A DNA stretch of 64,000 nt from Triticum aestivum (lineage: Eukaryota; Streptophyta; Magnoliopsida; Poales; Poaceae), in NCBI RefSeq assembly GCF_018294505.1, contig NC_057803.1:691623077-691687076 (forward strand), given 5' to 3'. The position numbers and the translations under genes were made by a program. This document shows, piece after piece, positions 46,504-55,990 of the stretch. Under the pieces are notes generated by a model that searched no databases, was not told where the DNA came from, and saw only the letters and a program-made list of their open reading frames with translations. The first letter of the stretch is position 1. Each line of letters begins with the position of its first letter.

Positions 46504-47922
46504 ATGGCGCCCTCCGAGCCTGCTCAGCCGACTGCTCCTCACCCCAACGCCACCCTTTGGGCGCAGGCCACCGCCATCCCCAACGCCCGCTCTCTCGTCC
46601 CCATTGTCCTCGAGTTCAAGAGCGCCGTCTTCCCCAAGTGGAGGACCTTCTTCAACATCGCCGTCACCACCTACGCCCTCGAGGATCACCTCACCTCCGA
46701 GACGCCCTCCACCGACCGAACGTGGCTCCGCCTCGACGCCCTCGTGCTCCGCTCGCTCTATGGCTCCATGGCCATGGACATCGTCGACCTCGTCATGCCT
46801 ACCGACCCCGCCACCGCCACGGCGTACAAGGTCGGGACCGCCGTCATCGCGCTCTTCAACGACAACCAAAAGAACCGCGAGATTTATCTCGCCGAGGAGT
46901 TCCACAACATTAAGCAGGAGGATCGGTCCATCACCGAGTACCTTCACCTGCAGAAGACGGCGGCTGACGCCCTCGCCGAGGTCGGTGCGCCCGTCTCCGA
47001 TCCCGAGCTCGTCACCAACGTCATCAAGGGCCTCCACGAGCGTTTCGACAGCGTCGCCGACATCGCCCCCCTCCTCGTGCCGTTCCCTACCTTCCTCAAC
47101 TTTTGCAACATGCTGCTGCTCCACGAGATGAAGGCCTCTCGGCGCTCCAACAACACCTCGCCCTCTGCCTTTTACGCCGCCAAAGGACCCGTCCCCGCTC
47201 CTTCCAGCGTCGGCCGCTCGTCCTCCGGAGGCGGCGGTGGTGCTCCTTCCGGTTCGGCCGGCGGCCAGCTATGGCGGGCTCCTGCTCCCGCCCGCAATCC
47301 TCATGCCACCGGCTATGGCAAGGGGAAGGGCAAGAACAAGGGATACAAGTCCGCCGGTGGCGCTCCTCCCATGCCAACTCCGTTCAATCCTTGGACAGGA
47401 GCCATCCAGATGTGGCCCATGCAGTCCCGCCCCACCAACCCCGGCGGCATCCTCGGACGGGCTCTGGGCCCCCGCGCTCACGCCTACATGGCCGCTCCAC
47501 TGGCTGCTCCCGGAACCCACTACGGCGGTTACGGCTCCGTCCCATACGGCGCCGCGCTGCCCTACGCTGCGCCACCAACACCGGCACCATCATGGGACAC
47601 CGCTGCTCTCGCCCAACACTTCACCAACATGACGTTGCAGCAGCCCGCTCCCAAGTGGGTCATGGACAGCGGCGCGACCGCCCACCTTTTCTCCGATGCC
47701 GGTATCTTATCCTCCCTTTCTCATCATCCTATATATCGTCACATGGTGGTCGGCGACGGTTCCACCGTTCCCGTCACCACATCCGGTCATTCTTCCCTTC
47801 ATTCTCTTTTTCCTAACAGACCTCTTCACTTACGCCATGTCTTAGTAACACCTAGCATTATCAAATATCTTATTTCCGTTCGTCAATTAACTATTGATAA
47901 TCATTGCATTGTCGTTTTTTGA
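46504..47922 (+). CDS. Copia Gag and aspartic protease
   Basis: 472 residues from ATG 46504, the first ATG after the primer-binding site. Residues about 35-215 form the Copia-type gag (WRTFFNIAVTTYALEDHL, KNREIYLAEEFHNIKQ, SITEYLHLQK). After it there is no Cys-His zinc knuckle; instead there is a Gly/Lys stretch GKGKGKNKGYKSAGG and then PWTGAIQMWP. The protease active site is WVMDSGATAHLFSD near residue 385. The frame ends at a TGA created by a run of six T (47916-47921). Removing one T would keep the polyprotein open, so the stop reflects a 1-bp gain or a sequencing error. Confidence 0.9.
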   Translation: MAPSEPAQPTAPHPNATLWAQATAIPNARSLVPIVLEFKSAVFPKWRTFFNIAVTTYALEDHLTSETPSTDRTWLRLDALVLRSLYGSMAMDIVDLVMPTDPATATAYKVGTAVIALFNDNQKNREIYLAEEFHNIKQEDRSITEYLHLQKTAADALAEVGAPVSDPELVTNVIKGLHERFDSVADIAPLLVPFPTFLNFCNMLLLHEMKASRRSNNTSPSAFYAAKGPVPAPSSVGRSSSGGGGGAPSGSAGGQLWRAPAPARNPHATGYGKGKGKNKGYKSAGGAPPMPTPFNPWTGAIQMWPMQSRPTNPGGILGRALGPRAHAYMAAPLAAPGTHYGGYGSVPYGAALPYAAPPTPAPSWDTAALAQHFTNMTLQQPAPKWVMDSGATAHLFSDAGILSSLSHHPIYRHMVVGDGSTVPVTTSGHSSLHSLFPNRPLHLRHVLVTPSIIKYLISVRQLTIDNHCIVVF

Positions 47923-47923
47923 C

Positions 47924-50767
47924 CCCTTTGGTTTCTCTGTGAAGGACCTTCATTCCCGGCGCGAGATCCTTCGGTGCAATAGTACGGGGGAGCTCTACAC
48001 ATTCACATGCCCTCCGCCTCCTCGCGCCCTCGCCACGCTCACCTCCCCTCGCGATGTGTGGCACCGTCGTCTCGGACATCCCGGCCATGATGCTTACTGT
48101 CGCCTCTCCGAGCATATATCCCTCCCTTGTATTAGACAAATAAATCCCTCCCCTTTATGTCATGCTTGTCAACTAGGACATCATGTACGTTTGCCTTTTT
48201 CTGCTTCTACTAGTCGTGCCACTCGTCCATTCGAGTTAGTGCATTGTGATCTTTGGACTTCACCAATCTTGAGTGTTTCTGGCAATAAATATTTTTTAGT
48301 CATTCTTGATGATTTCACACATTTTCTATGGACCGTTCCGCTTCGCCAAAAATATGATGCTTAGGCTTCGCTCTCCGCTTTTCATGCGTTCGCTCATACT
48401 CCGTTTGGCTTACCTCTCGTGTCCATACAATGTTACAATGGTCGTGAGTTCGACAACAACAAACTCCACTCTCTTGCTGCCACACACGGTATTCATATTC
48501 GTTTTTCTTGCCCATACACATCCCAACAAAACGGTAAAGCCGAACGCATTATTCGCACTGTCAATGACATTGTGCGTTGTCTCTTATTTCAGGCTAGCTT
48601 ACCTCCTCGTTTTGGGGCCGAAGCACTTCACGCCGCCACTCACGTTCTTAACCGTCTTCCCATCAAAACCATTGCAGCTCCCTCTCCATACTTTGCCCTT
48701 CACGGCAACCATCCCGATTACTCATCACTACGCGTCTTCGACTGCCTATGCTACCCCAATACCGCCTCCACCATGCCACATAAATTGTCGCCGCGTTCGA
48801 GTGCTTGCGTTTTTTTGGGCTATTCCTCTCATCGTAAGGGATATCGGTGCATGGACCTCACTACCCACCGCATCATCATCTCTCGTCATGTCGTCTTTGA
48901 TGAGATGACCTTTCCATTTGCCTCCCTACAGCCCACCACCGCAGCCACATACGACTTCCTCGCCGACGATGACACACTACCCATAGTTGTCCCGCATCTT
49001 CCGATCGTCACTCCTACTCCTACCCCGCCACCCTCCCCACCACCCACCCCTCCATCACCACCCGCACCACCCTCACCACCTGCCCCTCCCTCACCGGATG
49101 CTCCTCCCGAACCAGGCGCCCCACCCACTCATCGCACGCGCAACACCTCCGGCATACACAAGGGCCCTCGCGAGCGGCTTAACCTGCATGTTTCCTTTGT
49201 CAGTAGGTACTCGCCGGTTCCCACCTCCGTCCGTGCAGCTCTCAAGGATCCCAACTGGCTCGATGATATGACTGCGGAGTACCGCGCTCTCCTCAGCAAC
49301 AACACTTGGGATCTTGTGCTCCCTCCTTGGGATGCTAACATTGTCTCCGGCAAGTGGGTTTTTCGCCATAAGCTCCAGCCCGATGGCTCCCTCGATCGCT
49401 ACAAAGCTCGCTGGGTGCTTCGGGGTTTCTCTCAGGAGCCCGGTGTCGACTTCGACGAGACTTTCAGCCCGGTTGGCAAACCGGCCACCGTGCGTGTCAT
49501 CCTCTCCATCGCGCTCTCTCTTAACTGGGAGACTCGTCAGCTCGACGTCAAGAACGCCTTTCTACATGGCACTCTTGCTGAGGTTGTCTACTGTCGACAA
49601 CCCACCGGCTTCATCGACTCCAGTCGCCCCGAGCACGTCTGTCGGCTGAACCGTTCTCTATACGGTCTCAAGCAGGCTCCCCGTGCGTGGTGCCAGCGCT
49701 TCGCGACTTTCATCACTTCGACCGGCTTCGTGTGCTCCCGCTCGGACACCTCGTTGTTCATTCTCCGGTGTGCGGAAGGCACGGCCTTCCTCCTGCTCTA
49801 CGTGGACGACATCGTCCTCACCGCCTCATCGACTTGCTTGTTGGACAGGATCACGGCCTCTCTCCGAGCAGAGTTTGCCATGACGGACATGGGCAGCCTT
49901 CACTACTTCCTCGGCCTCGCGGTCACCCGCGACTCCTCCGGCATGCATCTTTTGCAAGCTAAGTACGCCGCGGAGATTCTGGACAGGGCCGGCATGACTG
50001 CCGGCAAGTCGGCCTCGACACCGGTTGACACCTCGCCGAAGCTCGCCACTACTGCTGGCTCTTTCGTGGCCGATCACACGGAGTACCGGAGTCTTGCTGG
50101 AGCTCTCCAGTACGTCACCTTTACGCGCCCCCGCATCGCGTACGCCGTTCAGCAGGTTTGTCTTCATATGCACGACCCGTGTGAACAGCACCTCGAGGCC
50201 ATCAAGCGCATCTTGCGCTACGTCAAGGGCACGCTCTCTCATGGCCTTCAGCTCTACTCGACTACACCGGACTCCATGATTGCCTACACCGACGCCGACT
50301 GGGCCGGCTGCCCTGACACTCGGCGCTCGACGTCAGGCTTCTGTGTCTACCTCGGAGATAATCTCGTCTCTTGGTCCTCCAAGCGACAACACACGGTCTC
50401 GCGCTCAAGCGCTGAAGCCGAGTACCGCGTCGTGGCTAACGCCGTGGCTGAGGCGAGTTGGCTTCGGCAACTTCTCCAGGAGCTTCATCGACCATCTCCT
50501 CCTGCGATGATCGTCTTCTGCGACAACGTCAGCGCCGTCTACATGTCCACCAACCCCGTCCAGCATCAGCGTACCAAACACATCGAGATCGATCTCCACT
50601 TCATTCGCGATCGTGTTGCCATGGGTCAGGTCCGTGTGCTGCATGTTCCCTCGTCACGCCAGTTCGCCGACATCTTGACGAAGGGCCTCCCGTCGCCGTT
50701 GTTTCTGGATTTTCGGTCCAGTCTCAACGTCCGCTCTCCTTCCGTTGTGACTGCGGGGGAGTGTTAG
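47924..50767 (+). pseudogene. Copia integrase, reverse transcriptase and RNase H
   Basis: This is the continuation of the polyprotein in the next frame. GAG-pre-integrase WHRRLGHPG...CHACQLGHH lies near 48058-48190, then integrase VHCDLWTSP (first Asp). TAG 48362-48364 breaks the frame. The second catalytic motif reads QCYNGREFD, with Tyr (48434-48436) where Asp is expected; the Glu is present in QQNGKAERI. A Pro/Thr-rich linker follows (49000-49130). RT has WVFRHKLQPDGS, LDVKNAFLHG and the catalytic LLYVDDIVLT (49795). RNase H has YTDADWAGCPDTRRST, SSAEAEYR and HIEIDLHFIRD. It ends TAGEC at 50767, overlapping the LTR start by two codons. RT and RNase H look intact. Confidence 0.9.
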
Positions 50768-50927
50768 ACTAATATGTCGCGTATCATGACATATCTCCTA
50801 ATCCCCTAAATCGAGGAGTATCGATATTGTTGTGATCTCCCATTTATGGTTAGGATTGTAAATCTGTCTATATATTGACATGTAATGGAAAAGCCCAAAG
50901 TGTGGCAAATATTCTCCAAATCTTTCA
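50762..50927 (+). repeat. 3' LTR of the Copia element
   Basis: 166 bp. It differs from the 5' LTR at two sites (CAC/CGC and TCG/TCA near the start) and by one extra A near 50898. Confidence 0.92.
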
Positions 50928-51235
50928 AAATCTATGCAGGATAGCAAAGCTTTCTAACTAGAATCTAGGATAAATCTTTCAGAATTTTTTGTCCGACATA
51001 AATACTAAAAATATGATTTTTTTTAATCAAACAAAACGTATTTTGTATATTTATGTTTGACAAAATAATCTGAACGATTTATCCTAGATTCTACTCAGAA
51101 AGCGTTGCCGCGCTGCATAGGTTTGAACTTCAAGATATATTATATGTGGGAGAAACAAAAATGAAAAATGTATTTGCACGAATCTTAAAGCAGGAAATGG
51201 ATGGCTAGATAGAGAGGGCCTGGGTGCATGTGCTC

Positions 51236-51389
51236 TAATATATATTTTCGCAAGCGGCTCTGGTAGAGATCATACACGAGACTGCACTCAGATGCACAAA
51301 CTGTGGAGGAACGCTCTCACTATGAAATTGCTACTAGGTGTCTTTACCGCTTTGTAAGATCAGGGTTAAAAACATGACGCAAAGACTTA
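51236..51389 (+). repeat. Copy 2 of the duplicated unit, continued
   Basis: GAGACTGCACTCAGATGCAC, then ATTGCTACTAGGTGTC and CCGCTTTGTAAGATC align with 56810-56880 of copy 4. Confidence 0.6.
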
Positions 51390-51616
51390 TCTACTACACA
51401 AATATTTTTTGGAATTTTTGGAATTTTTTTAGTATTTGTTTTGATTTTTTCCGTCAGAGGGGGTGTAGATGAGCTCGGGAGCAGAAACGCCGCACTCCAA
51501 AATAATAACCTATATAAACATATTCAAATAACATCTGGCATTTCTAATTTGTCAAAACTTTGTTATATATAATATTAAAATTTCTAGCCCATGCAAGTGC
51601 ATGGGTTGACGACTAG
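51390..51616 (+). mobile_element. Tiny Helitron candidate, 227 bp
   Basis: It begins TCTACTACAC preceded by A. It ends with a perfect hairpin CCCATGC-AAGT-GCATGGG (51588-51605), 7 nt and CTAG followed by T. That is A|TC...CTAG|T, the Helitron insertion pattern. Copy 4 of the duplicated unit lacks this segment at the matching place, between the GTAAGATC and ATAACC(G/A)CATTTCAT landmarks, which supports an insertion. Confidence 0.55.
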
Positions 51617-51752
51617 TAGCTATAACCGCATTTCATATTTCATATGACAGCTTGTAAGAACACTCAACACACCACACTGATATTTCATATGACAGCTAGG
51701 GAAAGGGAGAGGATTTGTCATACGCAGGGCTCAAGGCACGCAGTTCCTCGCG
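51617..51752 (+). repeat. Copy 2 of the duplicated unit, continued
   Basis: ATAACCGCATTTCATATTTC, ATATGACAGCTTGTAAGAA and GATATTTCATATGACAGCTA match 56940-57015 of copy 4. Confidence 0.65.
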
Positions 51753-51757
51753 CATAC

Positions 51758-53290
51758 TGATACGTCTCCAACATATCTATAATTTTTGATTGTTCCATGC
51801 TATTATATTACCCGTTTTGAATGTTTATGGGCTTTACTTTACACTTTTATAAAAAATTTGGGACTAACCGAAGGCCAAGCCCAAATTATTGTTTTTTGCC
51901 TATTTCAGTGTTTCAAGAAAAGGAATATCAAACGGAGTCCAAACGGAATGAAACCTTCGGGAGCGAACTTTTCAGAAAAAGCGCAATTCAGGAGACTTGG
52001 AGTGGACGTCAAGCAGCGAGCGGCCATGAGGGTGCTCGGCGCGTCCTAAGGGGGTGGGGGCGCCCCCCACCCTCGTGCGCCCCTCGTCGCTCAACCAACC
52101 TACTTCTTCCTCCTATATATATCCACGTACCCTGAAAACATCCAGGAGCACCACGAAAACCTATTTCCACCTCCGCAACCTTCTGTATCCGCGAGATCCC
52201 ATCTTGGAGCCTACGCTGGCGCTCCACCGAAGGGGGAATCGACCAAGGAGGGTCTCTACATCATCTCCAAGGCCTCTCCGATGAGTTGCGAGTAGTTTAC
52301 CAAAGACCTTCGTGGCCCATAGTTATTAGCTAGATGGATTCTTCTCTCTCTTTGAATCTCAATACAAAGTTCTCCTCGATCTTCCTGGAGATCTATTCGA
52401 TGTAACTCTTTTTGATGTGTGTTTGTCGAGATCCGATGAATTGTGGGTTTATAATCAAGTTTATCTATGAGAAGTATTTGAATCTCCTCTAAATTCTATT
52501 ATGTGTGATTGGTTGTCTTTGCAAGTCTCTTCAAATTATCATTTTGGTTTGGCCTACTAGATTGATCTTTCTTGCAATGGGAGAAGTGCTTAGCTTTGGG
52601 TTCAATCTTGCTGTGTCCTTCTCCAGTGACAGCAGGGGCAGCAAGGCACGTATTGTATTGTTGCCATCGAGAATAAAAAGATGGGGTTTATATCATATTG
52701 CTTGAGTTTATCCCTCTACATCATGTCATCTTTCTTAATGTGTTACTATGTTCTTATGAACTTAATGTGTGAAGTAATAGTAGTAGATGCAGAATCATTT
52801 CGACCTTCTTGTTGCGGACGTGATGCCTATATACATGATCATGCCTAGATATTCTCATAACTATGCACTTTTTTATCAATTGCTTGACAGTAATTTGTTC
52901 ACCCACCGTAATACTTATGCTATCTTGAGAGAAGCCACTAGTGAAACCTATGGCCCCCGGGTCTACCTTTTATCATATAAGTTTCCAATCTACTTTTATT
53001 TGCATCTTTTACTTTCCAATCTACATCATAGAAATACCAAAAATATTTATCTTATCTTATTATCTCTATCAGATCTCACTTTCGCAAGTTACCGTGAAGG
53101 GATTGACAACCCCTTTATCGTGTTGGTTGCGAGGTTCTTGTTTGTTTGTGTAGGTGCATTGGACTTTTGAGGAGCCTCCTACTGGATTGATACCTTGGTT
53201 CTCAAAAACTGAGAAAAATACTTACGCTACTTTGCTGCATCACCCTTTCCTCTTCAAGGGAAAAACTAATGCAGTGCTCAAGAGGTAGCA
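51758..53290 (+). mobile_element. Solo LTR of a TGATACGTCTCC-type LTR element
   Basis: 1,533 bp, TGATACGTCTCC to CAAGAGGTAGCA, flanked by CATAC at 51753-51757 and 53291-53295. There is no internal sequence or second LTR, so it formed by recombination between the two LTRs of a complete element. It contains CCTCCTATATATATCC (near 52115), the probable core promoter. Confidence 0.93.
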
Positions 53291-53295
53291 CATAC

Positions 53296-53871
53296 TTTTA
53301 TTTGTGGCTTCCGATTTTCAAACTTTTATATCTTTTTAAGAAAAGTATAAATTAAGTTATCTATTCAATATTCGTGTTTGTCGTCATGAGAGATTTCAAA
53401 TAAGATTCATTCCATGAATTTTAGAAATGATTGCTAAGTTTCAACTCTTGAAACTTAGTACACGCAAACAATAAAATTATGATTTTTTTGCCTACGACCG
53501 ACAAACAACATATCTTAAATTTTATCTATGCAACTTGGTAAAAGCAAGTAAGAAAATCAAAAGTTTCAGATAAAAAATCATAAGTTTCAATGTCTAAAAC
53601 TTAAAACTTATTATGCCCCCGTGCCGGATCCAACTACTTCATGAATCTTGAGACAATCCAGCGGCCGGGAAAGGCTTGGTAGGTGTGTGTCTCTGCAGCT
53701 GCATGCCCCTGCGAATTTCCGGCTAGCGAAACACTTATAGACAAGTTATAAGGAGCACAACAAGCGGATGGCAAACATTCTATTTTTTTTATTGCACCGA
53801 TGATGGCAGGCAGCAAAGTCGTTTGTATGGGAGAAGGGTGAGAGGTTCATGTTGAAAACTAAAAGGACTAA
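53296..53871 (+). repeat. AT-rich filler then copy 2 of the duplicated unit
   Basis: 53296-53640 is AT-rich without a gene. 53735-53871 (TATAGACAAGTTATAAGG, GATGGCAAACATTCTATTTTT, CGTTTGTATGGGAGAAG, AAGGACTAAG) aligns with 57030-57165 of copy 4. Confidence 0.6.
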
Positions 53872-54849
53872 GAACATCTCCAGCCGCATATGACAAATTT
53901 CTCCTCTTATATGTCCATGGACGCGTCCATATGCGTCCGCAGATAGGGCCCGGTCACCTGTCCTCTAATCACATACCTCAGTTTTCACCTTCAAATTCAT
54001 AATAACCTATGCAGACACAAAATAAGCTAGGTACTACTACATGGACATATGAACTAGCCTACTACTACTTGTCCTCCAAGATGTAGGCGACCTTCGTGTT
54101 ATAGGTGTCGGACGGACCGGCCTCCTATGTCCGCTTGGCAGAGGAAGCGGCGGTTCGCCTACTTCTCAAGCTCCTAATGGATGGATATGTCTTGCAGCTC
54201 CACGACCTCTTCTGCTTGGGCGATTTCAAACTCCACCAGCACGTTGTCCATGCCAAATCCGGCAGTCGGAGGCACCGGCAGCCTTGCTTGCATCATCTTC
54301 CTCCTCTACTGCTTCGTGTCCTCCATGTCTACATCTGGCGCCTGCTCCTCCTCCTAGTCCAGCTCCCGTGAGTCCAGAAGCAGGCCGAGCTTTGCGCCTG
54401 CCTAGATCTCCTCAAAGAGATCCAATCGCCTCTCTGAAGTGAGCATGGCGTACTTGGTGATTGACCGTCGAGCCATGACTACCGGCGGACGGTAGGTGGA
54501 TTGAATGATAGGAGCACTGAGGGGAGGGGGAGGGTGGAAATGGGATTTTTGGTGCCGTTGTTCGGTTTAATTAGCTGGATTAGGCCCTTCCGGCGGCGCG
54601 CCGGAGCGGCGGCATGAATGCATCCTCATCGGACCACCATTTAGACTGGTATCTGTGTGGGTCCTTCATGTCAGTCCGACATGGTGGACGCCACAGGGCA
54701 TAAACGGTTATATCCACCCCAGATATAGGTTGCATATGAGGGTTGTCAGCCAACCCCGACGTATAGCGCCGGTATGAGGAGTCCGACTGGATCGATATTT
54801 TGTGACCAGGCCGTCCGCCCGAACGTATCAGGTGAGTTTGAGCATGCTC
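53872..54849. mobile_element. Harbinger-like non-autonomous element
   Basis: 978 bp. The left end GAACATCTCCAGCCGC and the right end (minus strand) GAGCATGCTCAAACTC are weakly inverted and both begin GA(A/G)CATC/G. The flanks are TAA and TAC. The flanking sequence joins to give the same order as in copy 4 (57160-57170), which fixes the borders independently of the ends. Confidence 0.6.
54090..54476 (-). pseudogene. Decayed ORF of the Harbinger-like element
   Basis: It starts MARRSITKYAMLTSERRLDL at 54476. The frame holds acidic and Met-rich parts (QAPDVDMEDTKQ, FGMDNVLVEFEIAQAEEV) and is cut by five TAG codons (for example after FEEI, RELD and TKQ), each fitting CAG/GAG-type changes. I know similar ORFs from non-autonomous cereal elements but not their function. 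Confidence 0.5.
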
Positions 54850-55309
54850 TACAGGGTGCACCAAAGCACGAATGCATAGAGACAATGATCTCTGGGGACA
54901 AAGTGACACCACAAGCATTACAATTAGTACAATGTACCACATAAACAAAGAAAAAAAGAAGTCCCCAGTTTGTTCAGGCTTGCCCTTCATGAATTATCTT
55001 AGTGGTGATATATTGAATGTAAGACAACGCAAATGGAGAAGTCATTGTTTCTTACAGACAAGAAATAGCACCCACGCTCCAAAACAGGCATCATCATCTT
55101 CCTCGGCTATTTCAAAGCGTTTGTGCACGAGACCTTCTGAGCTAGGTGTTCTTTGGCATCAATGATTGGAGAAACTCAAGGAGTACGATCTTTCAGGTTC
55201 TTGGATGCGGCGACAATACGTAGATCTTCCCAGCAACAACACTTTTGCCAACTTGACTAGTGGCATAGCTTGGGGTGAGATCTTGAGGAAGACACCCAGG
55301 GTAGAAAAT
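54850..55309 (+). repeat. Copy 2 of the duplicated unit, 3' module
   Basis: 54958-55285 aligns over its whole length with 57262-57600: CCCCAGTTTG(T/A)TCAGGCTTGCC, GAATGTAAGACAAC, TTCTTTGGCATCAATGAT, CTTGGATGCGGCGA and AGATCTTCCCAGC. The minus strand of this module has an open, exon-like stretch (SFSNH / SFCHH endings) that I cannot identify. Confidence 0.7.
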
Positions 55310-55990
55310 CATGTGTTGTAGCTATACAACTGCATAGGCTTGATAGGCACCGGGAGTTAAATTTATGGCTAGGTGGCCATGTTTTGGGATCACTTTATCC
55401 CGCTTTTATCAATGTGGTTATTGGCTTGATGGAAAGAGACCTTTGAAGTCCTACAGCAATGGGAGACAAGTACAGGCGCAGCATACTGTTGCCCGGTCAA
55501 TCTCTGACCCGAGAGACCCACATCCGAAGAATGAAATAACTCTGAACTTAAAGAGAAGTCGATGTTTCGCCTTTTCAAAGTAGCTTAAATAGGTGGATTT
55601 TGCAGTCCGAACCTAACTACTAATAGGTTGTACTAGATCATGTAGTTCTACGTTTTTATCAAAAAAAATGTAGTTCTGTGTTTAATCTCCATATGCAAGT
55701 CAAATGTCTGGTGCTGGAAGAACAAGCTAGTTTGCCATGTTTAATTACCTCCAGGTTAGTCTTTTTCCAGAATAAATGCATTTCCAAATTCGGGTACGAT
55801 CCTGTGAGCCTTTTCTTTTCTTGAGGAAACTATTAGGTATGCTTTGTGCACGTTCTATTATGTTTAGGTAGAAGAGTGATTTTCTTTTAATAAGACGGTC
55901 ATCCAAACTGAAACAGGACTGCCCCTCCCACCAACTCAGGACAACATGATATGGTAGACTGGTTGTAGGTTTAAGTACATTGTCAGGCTA
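55310..55990 (+). repeat. Copy 3 of the duplicated unit, truncated
   Basis: 55312-55560 (TGTTGTAGCTATACAACTGC, GGCTTGATAGGCACCGGGAG, GGAAAGAGACCTTTGAAGTCC, CCCGAGAGACCCACATCC) aligns with copies 2 and 4 downstream of the promoter block, but it lacks the GATAAATA block itself. 55600-55990 is AT-rich and gene-free. Confidence 0.6.

Larger units (their letters stand above)
46247..50927 (+). mobile_element. Very young Copia retrotransposon (short-LTR type)
   Basis: 4,681 bp with AAATC on both sides (46242-46246 and 50928-50932). LTRs are 46247-46411 (165 bp) and 50762-50927 (166 bp); I count 2 substitutions and one 1-bp indel. PBS TGGTATCAGA follows at 46412 and the purine tract GCGGGGGAG precedes the 3' LTR. 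Domain order protease-integrase-RT-RNase H proves Copia. Short LTRs and small size suit the Ale/Hopscotch-like type. Coding breaks: one frameshift, one stop and one altered integrase residue. Confidence 0.93.
46112..51235. mobile_element. Fold-back MITE split by a Copia element
   Basis: Without the insert it is about 438 bp and almost wholly palindromic. The left arm 46112-46246 starts GAGCACTTGCA. The right arm, read on the minus strand from 51235, starts GAGCACATGCA and shares GCTTTAAGAT, TTTCTCCCACATA and TATCTTGAAGTTCAAA in order. The centre pairs AGAATCTAGGATAAATC (50953-50970) with its complement at 51071-51095. Flanks TTA / TAA suggest a Harbinger-type 3-bp target. Confidence 0.7.

Noticed and set aside
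46370..47131. Pro/Ser-rich plus-strand ORF overlapping Copia gag
   Set aside because: Shadow of the GC-rich gag reading frame; begins inside the LTR.
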